NCBI GenBank assembly: GCA_015063625.1
Contig: SVTT01000001.1
Location: 186,001 to 250,000, forward strand
DNA length: 64,000 bases
Reading direction: 5' to 3'
From: Oscillospiraceae bacterium
Lineage (GTDB): Bacteria > Bacillota > Clostridia > Oscillospirales > CAG-272
Positions 33,099 through 42,516 of the stretch are shown here, in pieces. Numbering within the stretch: position 1 is the stretch's first letter; each line of letters begins with the position of its first letter. Position numbers and translations under genes: made by a program. The notes under the pieces were generated by a model. It was not told the DNA's origin. It ran no database searches and saw nothing but the letters and a program-made list of their open reading frames with translations.

Positions 33099-34553
33099 CT
33101 ATTTGCCTGCTTTACTCTCATTTCTTTTCTTTTTGATCATCGAGAACTTAATGTCCCACAGCTTCTTCGACAGGTCGACGTAGTAGTTGTGCGGATTGTC
33201 AAAGCGCTTGACCTCCTCCCAGATCCCATCGAGAGATTTCTTGCAATGTGCGCGGATCTCGTCGATCGAGGGAGAGGTGTAGACCTGCTTACCGTCCTTG
33301 AAGATGGGAACCAGCAGCTCCTCTGCCGTAAAATTTTCAAGGACCTTGGTCTTCCACGTATTTTCGGGATCAAAGATCTCCAGCGGCTTGGTGTCATCCA
33401 CCACCTCGTCATGCACGCAGATCAGATCCGCCTCCGCCTTGCCGGTATCCCTCCCGCGCAGACGGTAGACCTTTTTAAAATGCGGCGTGGTGATCTTGCC
33501 CACGTTCTCACTCAGCTTGATCTTGGGAACGATGTTACCCTGCTCGTCCTCGACGGCACAAAGCTTGTATACGCCGCCGAATACGGGATTACTCTTGGAG
33601 GTGATCAGACGCTCGCCGACGCCGAAGGCATCCACCTGTGCACCCTGCTGGAGCAGGCCGCGGATAATATATTCGTCAAGCGAGTTGGAGGCAACGATCT
33701 TGCAGTCGGTAAAGCCCGCCTCATCCAGCATTTTGCGGATCTTGCAGGAAAGGTAAGTAATATCGCCGGAGTCGATACGGACGGCGCATTTTTTAACCCC
33801 TGTTTCACGGAAGGCGCGGATCGCGTTGGGCACACCGGACTCGAGAACGTTGTAGGTGTCGATCAGCAGCGTGACGCTGTCGGGATAGATCTCACAATAG
33901 GTTCGAAATGCCTCATACTCTGTATCAAACATCTGCACCCATGAATGTGCCATCGTGCCTGAGGCGGGAACACCGTACACCTGATCGGCGATGGCACACG
34001 CAGTACCCGAAACACCGCCGATGTAGGCGGCACGCGCGCCGAGAATGGCAGCATCGGCACCCTGCGCACGGCGAGAGCCGAATTCGCTGACGGGTCTTCC
34101 CTTTGCGGCGCGCGTGATACGCGCCGCCTTAGTGGCGATCATCGACTCATGGTTGAGCATCATCAGAAGATAGGTTTCGATGAATTGTGCCTCCATGGTG
34201 GGAGCGCGAACCGTCATCAAGGGCTCGCCGGGAAACACGACCGTTCCCTCCGGAACTGCCCAGATATCACCCGAGAAATGAAAGTCACGCAGATAACTAA
34301 GAAATTCCTCTCCAAAGCAGCCCTTGGAGCGCAGATAGGCGATATCGTCCTCGTCAAAGCGAAGGTCATTGATATATTCGATCACCTGCTCCAGACCCGC
34401 GGCAATGGCATAGCCGCCGTTGTCGGGATTGCTGCGATAAAACACGTCAAAATAAGCGATCTTATCGCCCATCCCCTTTTTAAAGTAGCCGTTTGCCATC
34501 GTCATTTCGTAATAGTCGAACAGCATAGTCAGATTTCGAGAAATCTTTTTCAT
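33099..34553 (-). CDS. pncB: Nicotinate phosphoribosyltransferase
   Basis: PncB converts nicotinate and PRPP to nicotinate mononucleotide in NAD salvage. The 484-residue protein has LTMLFDYYEMTMANGYF at the start, FEFGSRR-like SEFGSRRAQGAD near residue 155, IDTYNVLESGVPNA near residue 230, VRIDSGDI near residue 260 and FGVGERLITS near residue 315. AAAGGATG lies before the ATG at 34553. It uses the same PRPP pool as pyrE but has its own promoter region. Confidence 0.94.
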   Translation of the reverse strand: MKKISRNLTMLFDYYEMTMANGYFKKGMGDKIAYFDVFYRSNPDNGGYAIAAGLEQVIEYINDLRFDEDDIAYLRSKGCFGEEFLSYLRDFHFSGDIWAVPEGTVVFPGEPLMTVRAPTMEAQFIETYLLMMLNHESMIATKAARITRAAKGRPVSEFGSRRAQGADAAILGARAAYIGGVSGTACAIADQVYGVPASGTMAHSWVQMFDTEYEAFRTYCEIYPDSVTLLIDTYNVLESGVPNAIRAFRETGVKKCAVRIDSGDITYLSCKIRKMLDEAGFTDCKIVASNSLDEYIIRGLLQQGAQVDAFGVGERLITSKSNPVFGGVYKLCAVEDEQGNIVPKIKLSENVGKITTPHFKKVYRLRGRDTGKAEADLICVHDEVVDDTKPLEIFDPENTWKTKVLENFTAEELLVPIFKDGKQVYTSPSIDEIRAHCKKSLDGIWEEVKRFDNPHNYYVDLSKKLWDIKFSMIKKKRNESKAGK

Positions 34554-34600
34554 AGTCGCATCCTTTCCTCCAAAACGAATCAAAAAGCTATATTAAATTT

Positions 34601-34629
34601 ATTATAACACGCTTCGGGAGATTTGAAAA
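34601..34629 (-). promoter_or_regulatory. Possible sigma-A promoter for pncB
   Basis: A perfect TATAAT lies 17 bp from a weak -35 (TTTTCA) on the minus strand, about 45 bases before the pncB ATG. Confidence 0.5.
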
Positions 34630-34745
34630 GTCCTTTTTGACAGATTTTTGCACGATACTCGGTGGTTATATCCTGTATCTTTCCTTTCGATACCCCGACT
34701 CAACGACAAAAAAGCGCCTTTTGAAAAGTTTTCCTTATATTTTTC

Positions 34746-34774
34746 TTGTTTTCTTCACAGATCCGTGATACAAT
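34746..34774 (+). promoter_or_regulatory. Sigma-A type promoter for the TVP38 gene
   Basis: TTGTTT and TACAAT are 17 bp apart, and the ATG is 28 bases further on. Confidence 0.65.
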
Positions 34775-34801
34775 ATGAGAAACGAAAGGCTTGGAGGCAT
34801 C

Positions 34802-35500
34802 ATGAAGGAAACAACCAAGCGCCGCTTGATCTGCGGCATTTCACTCGGCATTTTTTTCGCCGCCCTGATTCTCGCCACCGTTCTTTTATGGGACACCCTG
34901 ACCGAGGCGGTCAGTGATCCCACCGCCTTCCGCATCCGCATGGACGCGCTCGGCTCGGTCGGCAAGCTGGTCTTCGTCGGTATGATGGCAGCGCAGGTCG
35001 TTCTTGCCATTATCCCCGGACATCCCTTTGAGGTTGCGGCGGGCTATTGCTTCGGCATCGCAAGTGGCACGCTCCTTACGGTCGTCGGCGCACTGATTGG
35101 CTCGGCGATCGCATTTTGGCTGGCACGGTTTTTAGGCGCAAAAACCGTGAAAGCCTTTTATTCCGAGGAAAAACTGCAAAAAGTGTCCTTTTTGAAAGAA
35201 AGCAACCATCAGATTTTGCTGTCTTTTATTGCCTTTCTGATCCCGGGAGTTCCAAAGGACATGCTGGCATATTTTCTCGGACTCACGCAAATGAAGTTCC
35301 GTACCTTTCTGCTTATCTGTGTCATCGGCAGGCTTCCCGGCATTCTCGTCGCTGTGCTCGGCGGCGCTGCGGCGCAATCGAGAAACACGACCGTCATCAT
35401 CCTCTTTGCAGCACTGCTGCTCTTGACTCTGCTCGTTTCACTTCTGCTTTACAAAAAAAGATCGAAGCCGAAAAAGGAAGACACCGAGCGCTCCGAATAA
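34802..35500 (+). CDS. TVP38/TMEM64 family membrane protein (VTT domain)
   Basis: The 232-residue protein has about six hydrophobic segments. The VTT (SNARE-associated, DedA-like) core is visible as PGHPFEVAAGYCFGIASGTLLTVVGALIGSAIAFWLARFLG at about residues 66-106 and FLIPGVPKDMLAYFLGLTQM at about residues 143-162. Members of this fold are linked to lipid scrambling or transport. TTGGAGG precedes the ATG at 34802; the earlier in-frame ATG overlaps the promoter. It is a single-gene unit with its own promoter and terminator. Confidence 0.88.
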   Translation: MKETTKRRLICGISLGIFFAALILATVLLWDTLTEAVSDPTAFRIRMDALGSVGKLVFVGMMAAQVVLAIIPGHPFEVAAGYCFGIASGTLLTVVGALIGSAIAFWLARFLGAKTVKAFYSEEKLQKVSFLKESNHQILLSFIAFLIPGVPKDMLAYFLGLTQMKFRTFLLICVIGRLPGILVAVLGGAAAQSRNTTVIILFAALLLLTLLVSLLLYKKRSKPKKEDTERSE

Positions 35501-35537
35501 TAAAAAAGGAGCTGCTTCATTTAGGCGCAATCTAACA

Positions 35538-35584
35538 ACAAACGGTAGAGGCACAACCAAAGTGCCTCTACCGTTTGTTTTCGA
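35538..35584 (+). terminator. Intrinsic terminator after the TVP38 gene
   Basis: A 17-bp perfect stem (35538-35554 with 35562-35578) and seven-base loop is followed by TTTTCG. It also lies in the gap between this gene and the converging dpaB. Confidence 0.85.
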
Positions 35585-35667
35585 GAAAACGCGGTGACCG
35601 AATCTGCGCTTTTCTTCTTATTATTTTAAAATTTTTGTTTTATCTGCTTTTTAAATACTAAGCCCTT

Positions 35668-36228
35668 TTACACCTGAAATATTCTTTGATACTGCTTTCC
35701 CGCCAATGCAGCCTCCAGTGTTTCGGGCAGCAGTGAAAAATCCGCCACCAGCGAATGCGGCTTCCGATCGGGATCATCCTGCTTCATCGGCACGAAATAA
35801 ACGTGCTTCCTCGTCAGCATTTCTCCGATGTTTTTCAGATTGGCGGAAAGTGCGTCATTGGAGGCGAGCGCGATCACAAGGGGGCGGTTTCCCCTCAGAT
35901 GCGCCTTTGCCGCCATCGTCACCGCTGAGTCCGTGATGCCGTTTGCCATTTTCGCCAGCGTGTTCCCCGTGCAAGGGCATATAATCAGCGCCTCCAGGGG
36001 CGAGGTGGGACCAAGCGGCTCTGCCTCCACGATACTGTGGATGACGCTTTTCCCCGTCAGCTCTCCGATCTCGTCCACGATGTCTGCAGCACGCGCAAAG
36101 CGTGTATCGGTGCTGTAAACGTTTTCACTGACAATTCCCTGCACGTCAAACGTTGCGGTCAGTCGCTCCATCTCGACAAGCGCCCTCCGCAGCGTGCAAA
36201 AGGAGCCACACATTGCAAAGCCGATCAT
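35668..36228 (-). CDS. dpaB: Dipicolinate synthase subunit B (SpoVFB)
   Basis: DpaB works with DpaA to make dipicolinic acid, the calcium chelator of the spore core. It is a flavoprotein-like member of the phosphopantothenoylcysteine decarboxylase fold: GFAMCGSFCT at the start, EALIICPCTGNTLAKMANGITDSAVTMAAKAHLR near residues 80-113, and LVIALASNDALSAN. The 186-residue length is normal. Its ATG overlaps the dpaA stop (ATGA), and AAGGAGGAG lies seven bases upstream. Confidence 0.95.
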   Translation of the reverse strand: MIGFAMCGSFCTLRRALVEMERLTATFDVQGIVSENVYSTDTRFARAADIVDEIGELTGKSVIHSIVEAEPLGPTSPLEALIICPCTGNTLAKMANGITDSAVTMAAKAHLRGNRPLVIALASNDALSANLKNIGEMLTRKHVYFVPMKQDDPDRKPHSLVADFSLLPETLEAALAGKQYQRIFQV

Positions 36229-37118
36229 AAAAGCTCCTCCTTTTCAAGGTGGGAAAGGATCGTCTGCGCAATGATCTCGCCTGCTGTAACGGGAGCGTAC
36301 CTTCCAGGCAAGGAAAGTGCCCATATCACACGGATCCCTGCCGCGGATGCCGCCGCTGCGTCCACACCGCCCGGTGCTGACGCAAGGTCGATCAACAAGG
36401 TGTGCGGATCGGTTGCGGAGAGGATCTCCTCATCAAACAACCAATACGGGACCGTGTTGAACACCGCATCATAGCCGCTTGTCAGGGGCAACAGCGAGCT
36501 CTTTCCCACAAGATGCAGGGTTCTTGCACCGCAGGATGCCGCCGCATCAAGGTCGCTCTGCTTTCGCGCAACGACCGTAACGCTTGCCTCCATGGCGAGC
36601 AGAAGCTTTACCAGCGCCTTTGCCACTCTTCCGTACCCCGTGACGGCAACCGACAGCCCTGAAACCGTTCTCGGGATCTCGCGCATCAGAATCGCAACCG
36701 CGCCCTCTGCCGTCGGCAGAGCATTTTTTTGTTGGAGCTCCTCACAGTCAAAATAATCAAAAAGACGGCAGCCTCGCCGTTCTGCCAGCTCCTTTACGGT
36801 AGGACTGAACCTTCCGCCCGCAAGAAGGGCGTCATCGGGAAGCACCTCCAGCAGATCGAATAGGCGCACCGACTCCCCCTCCTGTGCAAAGGGCAGATTC
36901 AGATGGATGCTGTCAGGGGAGGCAGGCAACGGCAATACTGCCACCGCGCAATCCCGCACGGCGGCCCTCCAATCCGAAAAAAAGTCGACACCCTCGGACA
37001 AAAGCTGCTGCGGCAATCCGAATGCACGGACCGAAACCCCTGCGCGCAGGAGGACGTCTGCCATTGCCGCTTGGCGTCTGTCGCCTCCCAATATGGTTAT
37101 TTTCAATCGATCACACAT
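36225..37118 (-). CDS. dpaA: Dipicolinate synthase subunit A (SpoVFA)
   Basis: DpaA is the dehydrogenase-like subunit of dipicolinate synthase, active in the mother cell late in sporulation. KITILGGDRRQAAMADVL at the N-terminus and GLSVAVTGYGRVAKALVKLL near residue 150 are two nucleotide-binding segments; IDLASAPGGVD near residue 235 is also typical. I use the ATG at 37118, which follows GGGGA; a GTG 33 bases earlier has no clear site. The 297-residue length is normal. It forms a coupled pair with dpaB. Confidence 0.94.
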   Translation of the reverse strand: MCDRLKITILGGDRRQAAMADVLLRAGVSVRAFGLPQQLLSEGVDFFSDWRAAVRDCAVAVLPLPASPDSIHLNLPFAQEGESVRLFDLLEVLPDDALLAGGRFSPTVKELAERRGCRLFDYFDCEELQQKNALPTAEGAVAILMREIPRTVSGLSVAVTGYGRVAKALVKLLLAMEASVTVVARKQSDLDAAASCGARTLHLVGKSSLLPLTSGYDAVFNTVPYWLFDEEILSATDPHTLLIDLASAPGGVDAAAASAAGIRVIWALSLPGRYAPVTAGEIIAQTILSHLEKEELL

Positions 37119-37234
37119 GACACATTCATCCCCGTTTCGATAACGAGGCACCGCCTGTGCAATAGCCTTTGCGTGCTATCGATCCATCCGCTTTACAGGG
37201 GATACAGACGGTTCCTCTTAGGCAAGAAGGGGTC

Positions 37235-37325
37235 ATCCGAGTTTTGAGAGAGCAAATATTTGCAGACGCAAGGGAAATTCTTGCAGTCATATGCGGATAT
37301 CTGCCTCTCAAAACCGAGTTCGGAT
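37235..37325. repeat. 91-bp inverted-repeat element between birA and dpaA
   Basis: The ends form a 16-bp imperfect inverted repeat: ATCCGA plus GTTTTGAGAG on the left (37235-37250), matched by CTCTCAAAAC and TCGGAT on the right (37305-37325) with the five bases CGAGT bulged out. Inside are the palindrome GCAAATATTTGC (37252-37263) and a CGCAAG/CTTGCAG hairpin. It could be a small non-autonomous repeat or a structured RNA. No T run follows it, so it is not a plain terminator for birA. Confidence 0.6.
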
Positions 37326-37341
37326 CACTCCCTCTTTCCTA

Positions 37342-38073
37342 CTACAGATTATGTCGGAACGTGTCTGCTTGTGCCCCTCGCAACGAGATTTCTCCCCCTT
37401 GCAGCTCTGCCCTCTCGTCATCCTCAAAGCATACTGAAAGCGCCCCCGTTTCGGTGATATCAAGGGCGATCCCGAAGCGGCGCCTGTGTTTTTCGATCAC
37501 CTCGACGCGTTTGCCGAGAAAGGCACATGCACTTCTGTATTCATCAAGCCAATGCATGCTCTGCATCTGACGCCTGTAATCACAAAGATAGAACAGCACG
37601 CGCCTGATGAGCGCATCCCGATCGTGATAGGGCAAACAGCCCGCGGTTTCGGAAAGTGCCGCGGGCAAATTTTGATTTCCGATATTAATGCCGAAACCAA
37701 GGATCAAAAAGCCCCCGCCCTTTTTGTCAAGAGAGCTCTCTGCAAGAATCCCGCAGATCTTTTTTCCTTCCACCAACAGGTCGTTGACCCATTTGATGTC
37801 AGGGGCAACACCCGTGAGATCAAGCAAGGCGCGTCTGACCGCATAAGCGGCAAAGGGGGTAAAAAGTCCCCATCTGTCAAACGGCTGCGTGGGACGAAGC
37901 AGCGTGCTGAAATACGCGCCGCCGATCGGCGAGACGAATTCTCTGCCCATTCTTCCCCTGCCTTTTGTTTGCTCATCTGCCACGACCGTTAAAAATTCCT
38001 TTGCCCCCGACACGGCAAGCTCCTTTGCCGTGTCGTTTGTCGAGGCAAGCGTTTTAAAATAACGGATATCCAT
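37342..38073 (-). CDS. birA: Biotin--[acetyl-CoA-carboxylase] ligase without DNA-binding domain
   Basis: This enzyme attaches biotin to carboxylase carrier proteins. TLASTNDTAKEL near residue 10, EQTKGRGRMGREFVSP (biotinyl-AMP loop) near residue 35, IKWVNDLLVEGKKICGIL near residue 94 and LGFGINIGN near residue 125 are the ligase motifs. At 243 residues it lacks the N-terminal helix-turn-helix of E. coli BirA, so it cannot be the biotin repressor. GAGAGG lies six bases before the ATG at 38073. It follows polC by 10 bases and probably shares its transcript. Confidence 0.94.
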   Translation of the reverse strand: MDIRYFKTLASTNDTAKELAVSGAKEFLTVVADEQTKGRGRMGREFVSPIGGAYFSTLLRPTQPFDRWGLFTPFAAYAVRRALLDLTGVAPDIKWVNDLLVEGKKICGILAESSLDKKGGGFLILGFGINIGNQNLPAALSETAGCLPYHDRDALIRRVLFYLCDYRRQMQSMHWLDEYRSACAFLGKRVEVIEKHRRRFGIALDITETGALSVCFEDDERAELQGGEISLRGAQADTFRHNL

Positions 38074-38083
38074 CAAAGCCCTC

Positions 38084-41000
38084 TCAGAAAAAGGTTAATT
38101 GATCGGTTTCCTGCACGCCGTCCAGCACGCCTGCGTTGCGCAGGGTTTCCATGACGCTCTTATTGAGTCCCGCGCGAATGCGAAGATCCTCCACCGAGAA
38201 GAAGGGCTCCTCCTCCCTCGCCTTTACGATGCTTTCCGCGGCGTTTTCGCCGACGCCCGAAAGCGAGGAAAATGGCAAACGAATGGCGCCATTTTCGGGC
38301 TTAAAGATCCTTGCCTCGGATTTTTCAAGACTGACGGGCAGATAGCGGATGCCGCGAGCCATGCTCTCCTGCACCAGCTGGAACATGGGGATCGAGGCGA
38401 TGTCAATGGGAGCCGCCGCCTTCCCCTGCTTATTGATCTCCGAAATATGGTTGTCAACAAAGCGCTTGCCGCGCGTGATCACGTTGGCATCAAGTCCGTC
38501 GCCTGCCACCGTGAACATGGCACAGTAAAAGGCGATCGGAATATTGATCTTGTACCATCCAAGGCGGATCGCCGACATCACGTACGCAGCGGCGTGCGCC
38601 TTCGGAAACATGTACTTGATTTTTTTGCAGGAATCAAGATACCACTCGGGCACGCCGTGCGAGCGCATCTCCTCTTCCCATTCGGGTGTCAGGCCCTTAC
38701 CCTTTCGCACCGACTCCATGATCTTAAAGGAAATGCCGCGGTCAAGCCCGTAACGGATGAGATCAAGCATGATACTGTCGCGGCATCCGATGACCTGCGA
38801 GATATCGCAGATCCCGTTTTTGATCAGCTCATCGGCGTTGCCGAGCCAAACAGCAGTGCCGTGCGTCAGTCCCGAGATCTGCAAAAGATCGGCAAAGTTT
38901 TTGGGCTTTGCATCGGCAAGCACCTGTTGGATAAAGCGCGTGCCGAACTCGGGCAACCCCCATGTGCCGAGCTGACAGCCATCGATGTCCTCGGGAGAAA
39001 TGCCGAGAGGTCTTGTGTTCTTGAAAAGCTCGTAGATCGCGGGATCGTTCATGGGGACGTCCATCACCGAGGTATCGGAAAAGCGCTCCAGCCACTTATA
39101 TTTGGTCGGAATATCGTGTCCGAGCTCGTCCAGCTTGAGCAGCGTGTCGTGCAGGTACTCAAAGGTAAAGTGGGTGGTAACGATGTCGGAGTTTGGATCC
39201 TCCGCAGGATGCTGCACGGGGCAAAAATCGAAGATCTCGTATTCCTTCGGCACGACCACAATGCCGCCCGGGTGCTGACCCGTCGAGCGCTTGACGCCAA
39301 CACAGTGAAGTGCTAAGCGATTCATCTCTGCCTTCGGGAGAGAGATCCCCTTCTCCTCGGCATATTTCAGCACAAAGCCGTATGCGGTCTTATCGGCGAT
39401 CGTACCGACCGTTCCCGCGCGGAACACGTTCTCCGCACCGAACAGATCCTCGGTATATTTGTGCACACGTCCCTGCACCTCACCCGAGAAGTTCAGGTCA
39501 ATATCAGGCGATTTGTCGCCGTGGAATCCAAGGAAGGTTTCAAAGGGAATGTCATGACCGTCGTTGCAAAGCTTTGCACCGCAGCGCGGACACTGCTTAT
39601 CGGGAAGGTCAAAGCCCGAGCCGACGCTATGATCGGTAAAAAACTCGGAATGCTGACAGGATTTGCAATAATAGTGCGGAGGCAGCGGGTTGACCTCGGA
39701 AATGCCCGCCATCGATGCCACGAAGGAAGAGCCGACCGAGCCGCGCGAGCCAACAAGATATCCCTCGCTCTCACTGTACCAGACCAGCTTTTGCGCGATC
39801 ATGTAAAGCACCGCAAAGCCGTGCTTGATGATCGAGGTCAGCTCCTTATCAAGGCGGCTTGCCACAATTTCCGGCAACGGATCGCCGTACATGGATTTTG
39901 CCTTTTCATAGCAGATGCGCTGGAGATCCTCCTCAGCACCCTCCATATGAGGCGTAAAGGTCCCTTTCGGGAAAGGTCTGATGCCATCCTCGATCATATC
40001 GGCGATGAGGTTGGTGTTGGTCACGACCACCTCAAACGCCTTTTCCTTTCCAAGATAGGAGAACTCCTCCAGCATTTCCTCGGTGGTACGGTAATAAAGG
40101 TGCGCGTCGCGGTCCTCGTTTTTGAACTTCACGCTGACCATCACCTTGCGGAAGATCTCATCCTCGTCGTCCATATAGTGCGCATCGCAGGTTGCAACCA
40201 CGGGAATACCGAGCTTCTCTCCCAGCGCCACCACGCGACGATTGAGATCACGAAGCCCCTCGTCATCCGCGATCCTTCCTTCGTCCACCATGAAACGATT
40301 GTTACTGATGGGCTGGATCTCCAGATAGTCGTAAAATTTGGCGATCTCCTCGATCTCACCCTCGGGGCGATTGTTGAGGATCGCCTGCATCAGCTCACCC
40401 GCCTCGCAGGCAGAACCGACGATCAATCCTTCACGGTGCTTTTCAAGGACCGTGCGCGGAATACGCGGAAAGCGTCTGAAATAGTTGAGATAGCCATAGG
40501 AAACCATGCGATAAAGATTTTTGAGTCCCACCGCATTCTTGACCAGAAGGATCTGGTGATAGGTCGGCAGGCGCAAGGGATCGGCAGAGGTGCTCATCTC
40601 GTTTCGCAGCTCCGAAAAATTGCGAATGCCCATCTCGCGGAGCTTCTCCTGCATTCTGAAATAGATGAGTGCGAGCATCTCGGCATCGTCCGAGGCACGG
40701 TGATGATTGAAATCACCCAGCCCGTAATGCTGTGCAAGTGTATCCAGCTTATGGTTTTTCAGCGTGGCATTGAGAAATCTTGAAAGCGCGACCGTATCAA
40801 GATACGGATTTTCAAAGCGTACGTTACAGCGTTTTGCCGCCTCGCGGATAAAGCCGACGTCAAAGCCCGCATTGTGAGCGATCAGCAAGCGATCCCCCGC
40901 AAAATCAAGAAACCGCGGCAGCGCTTCTGCAATCATGGGCGCCCCCGTCACCATATCCTCGGTAATAGAGGTCAGCTCGGTGATCTCCTTCGGGATCGTG

Positions 41001-42481
41001 ACACCGGGGTCAACAAAGGTGTTGAAGCGATCGAGCACCTTTCCGTTTTTCACCAGAACCGCACCGATCTCAATGATCTCACAGGTGCGGCTTGACAGAC
41101 CCGTGGTTTCGATATCAAACACCACGAACTCATCCTCAAATTCGCCCTTGTATTCCCCATTGATCGCACCCGCACGGTCGTTGACGAAATACGCCTCAAG
41201 ACCCCAGATCACCTTTTGACCGATCTTTTCGGCAACCAGCATTGCCTCCTGATACGCCTGTACGTTTCCATGGTCGGTGATGGCGACGGCGGGATGCCCC
41301 CATGCGTTGGCGGTCTTGACCGCATCAGCCGGGGAAATCAGCGCATCCATGGCTGACATGGTGGTATGAAGGTGAAGCTCCACGCGCTTTTGCTCGGCGT
41401 TGTCCTTGCGCTTGATGCGCCTGATCACGGCGATATCGCTGTAATAAAAGGTGACATCAACGTCAGCGATCTCCTTGCGTACGTCATGCTTGGTATAGCC
41501 GCGCATGGCGATCGCCATGCCGTTTTTGACGGTGGAGGAAAGAACCTTGGCATCCTCCTCGGCAAGCGAAAACTTTTTCACGGTGATCGAGCTGTTACCG
41601 TCGGTCACGTAAAAGGTGACGTTGAATTTATCGCCCGAACGCGTGACATCCTCGGTATAGCCGAAGACCTCGCCCACCACGACAAGATTGCGAACGGGGC
41701 GGTCGATACGCATAATGGGAGTGGGACGGATATCAAAGGGCGCGCCGATCAAAAACTCGGGTGTCGAAATATCAAAGCGGTACTTGCCGATATGACAGAT
41801 CCCCTCCTCGATCACGGGGTCATCCGCCTCGCCGAGCAGGGACATCACGCGCTCTCCCTGCGGCTGCTCGGGTGCAGCGGTGGCACGTGCCTCGGGGCGC
41901 TCATGCTGCGCACGCTCGTACTCACGGCTGCTCTCCTTCAGCTTTGCATCCCATGCGGCAAGCTCCTCGGTGCCGCCGTAGCGGTAGCCTGCGGCAAGCT
42001 CGGGAGAATGACGGATGGTGACACGGTACGAAAGCCCAAACTCGCTGCGGATGATCCCCTCGATCACCTCGGGGGTCTTTCCAAGCTCCATCAGCAGAAG
42101 GCTTTCATCCACATAGGGCATCTCGATGATCAGCTCACTTCCCTCAAGAATTGCCTTGTAGGAATGAAAAAAGCCGCGCGCCACGATGCCGATGCGCTGC
42201 GTTTCCTCCAAAAGCTCCTTGATATAGGTTTCCCCAAAGAGCTCGCCCGCATAATGCGGCAAAATGCGCACGTGCGAAAGCTCATACGCCTTGGCGATCT
42301 CCTCCTCAACGCGGTAAAGCGCAGCCTTTGGGATGATCTTGGGAAAGCGAGCGCTCACCTCGATCATACGCTTTTCCTTATCGGCGCGAAGACCGATATC
42401 GGTGGCTGTGCAGAGCCACGATGCCGTATGCTCATCGGGACGATATTTATAAAAAATTTCAAGCAGATTCTTCCCCGCCAT
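38084..42481 (-). CDS. polC: DNA polymerase III alpha subunit, PolC (Gram-positive) type
   Basis: PolC is the main replicative polymerase of low-GC Gram-positive bacteria. The 1465 residues contain an OB-fold region, a PHP domain (VELHLHTTMSAMDAL near residue 369) interrupted by a DnaQ-type proofreading exonuclease (VVFDIETTGL near residue 453), a zinc finger (CKSCQH near residue 938, CPRCGAKLC), and the catalytic DIDLNFSG near residue 993. It is complete. AGGAAA lies before the ATG. A terminator stands between ispG and this gene, so its level depends on read-through or on a promoter I did not identify. Confidence 0.98.
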   Translation of the reverse strand: MAGKNLLEIFYKYRPDEHTASWLCTATDIGLRADKEKRMIEVSARFPKIIPKAALYRVEEEIAKAYELSHVRILPHYAGELFGETYIKELLEETQRIGIVARGFFHSYKAILEGSELIIEMPYVDESLLLMELGKTPEVIEGIIRSEFGLSYRVTIRHSPELAAGYRYGGTEELAAWDAKLKESSREYERAQHERPEARATAAPEQPQGERVMSLLGEADDPVIEEGICHIGKYRFDISTPEFLIGAPFDIRPTPIMRIDRPVRNLVVVGEVFGYTEDVTRSGDKFNVTFYVTDGNSSITVKKFSLAEEDAKVLSSTVKNGMAIAMRGYTKHDVRKEIADVDVTFYYSDIAVIRRIKRKDNAEQKRVELHLHTTMSAMDALISPADAVKTANAWGHPAVAITDHGNVQAYQEAMLVAEKIGQKVIWGLEAYFVNDRAGAINGEYKGEFEDEFVVFDIETTGLSSRTCEIIEIGAVLVKNGKVLDRFNTFVDPGVTIPKEITELTSITEDMVTGAPMIAEALPRFLDFAGDRLLIAHNAGFDVGFIREAAKRCNVRFENPYLDTVALSRFLNATLKNHKLDTLAQHYGLGDFNHHRASDDAEMLALIYFRMQEKLREMGIRNFSELRNEMSTSADPLRLPTYHQILLVKNAVGLKNLYRMVSYGYLNYFRRFPRIPRTVLEKHREGLIVGSACEAGELMQAILNNRPEGEIEEIAKFYDYLEIQPISNNRFMVDEGRIADDEGLRDLNRRVVALGEKLGIPVVATCDAHYMDDEDEIFRKVMVSVKFKNEDRDAHLYYRTTEEMLEEFSYLGKEKAFEVVVTNTNLIADMIEDGIRPFPKGTFTPHMEGAEEDLQRICYEKAKSMYGDPLPEIVASRLDKELTSIIKHGFAVLYMIAQKLVWYSESEGYLVGSRGSVGSSFVASMAGISEVNPLPPHYYCKSCQHSEFFTDHSVGSGFDLPDKQCPRCGAKLCNDGHDIPFETFLGFHGDKSPDIDLNFSGEVQGRVHKYTEDLFGAENVFRAGTVGTIADKTAYGFVLKYAEEKGISLPKAEMNRLALHCVGVKRSTGQHPGGIVVVPKEYEIFDFCPVQHPAEDPNSDIVTTHFTFEYLHDTLLKLDELGHDIPTKYKWLERFSDTSVMDVPMNDPAIYELFKNTRPLGISPEDIDGCQLGTWGLPEFGTRFIQQVLADAKPKNFADLLQISGLTHGTAVWLGNADELIKNGICDISQVIGCRDSIMLDLIRYGLDRGISFKIMESVRKGKGLTPEWEEEMRSHGVPEWYLDSCKKIKYMFPKAHAAAYVMSAIRLGWYKINIPIAFYCAMFTVAGDGLDANVITRGKRFVDNHISEINKQGKAAAPIDIASIPMFQLVQESMARGIRYLPVSLEKSEARIFKPENGAIRLPFSSLSGVGENAAESIVKAREEEPFFSVEDLRIRAGLNKSVMETLRNAGVLDGVQETDQLTFF

Positions 42482-42494
42482 ATCATTTCCTCAA

Positions 42495-42516
42495 AAAGGC
42501 GGGAGAGCCCGCCTTT
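42495..42516 (-). terminator. Intrinsic terminator between ispG and polC
   Basis: A nine-bp stem AAAGGCGGG/CCCGCCTTT with a four-base loop, then a T run on the minus strand, overlaps the end of ispG and finishes just before the polC ribosome binding site. Confidence 0.85.

Noticed and set aside
37126-37311. A 61-codon minus-strand frame with four cysteines, tempting as a peptide precursor.
   Set aside because: It starts with TTG without a ribosome binding site, lies across the inverted-repeat element and the dpaA start, and has no maturation enzyme nearby.
37119-37341. A tRNA or T-box in the gap before dpaA, prompted by a GAGTTCGGATC string.
   Set aside because: The flanking bases do not form the T-arm or acceptor stem, and no anticodon arm or specifier structure can be drawn.
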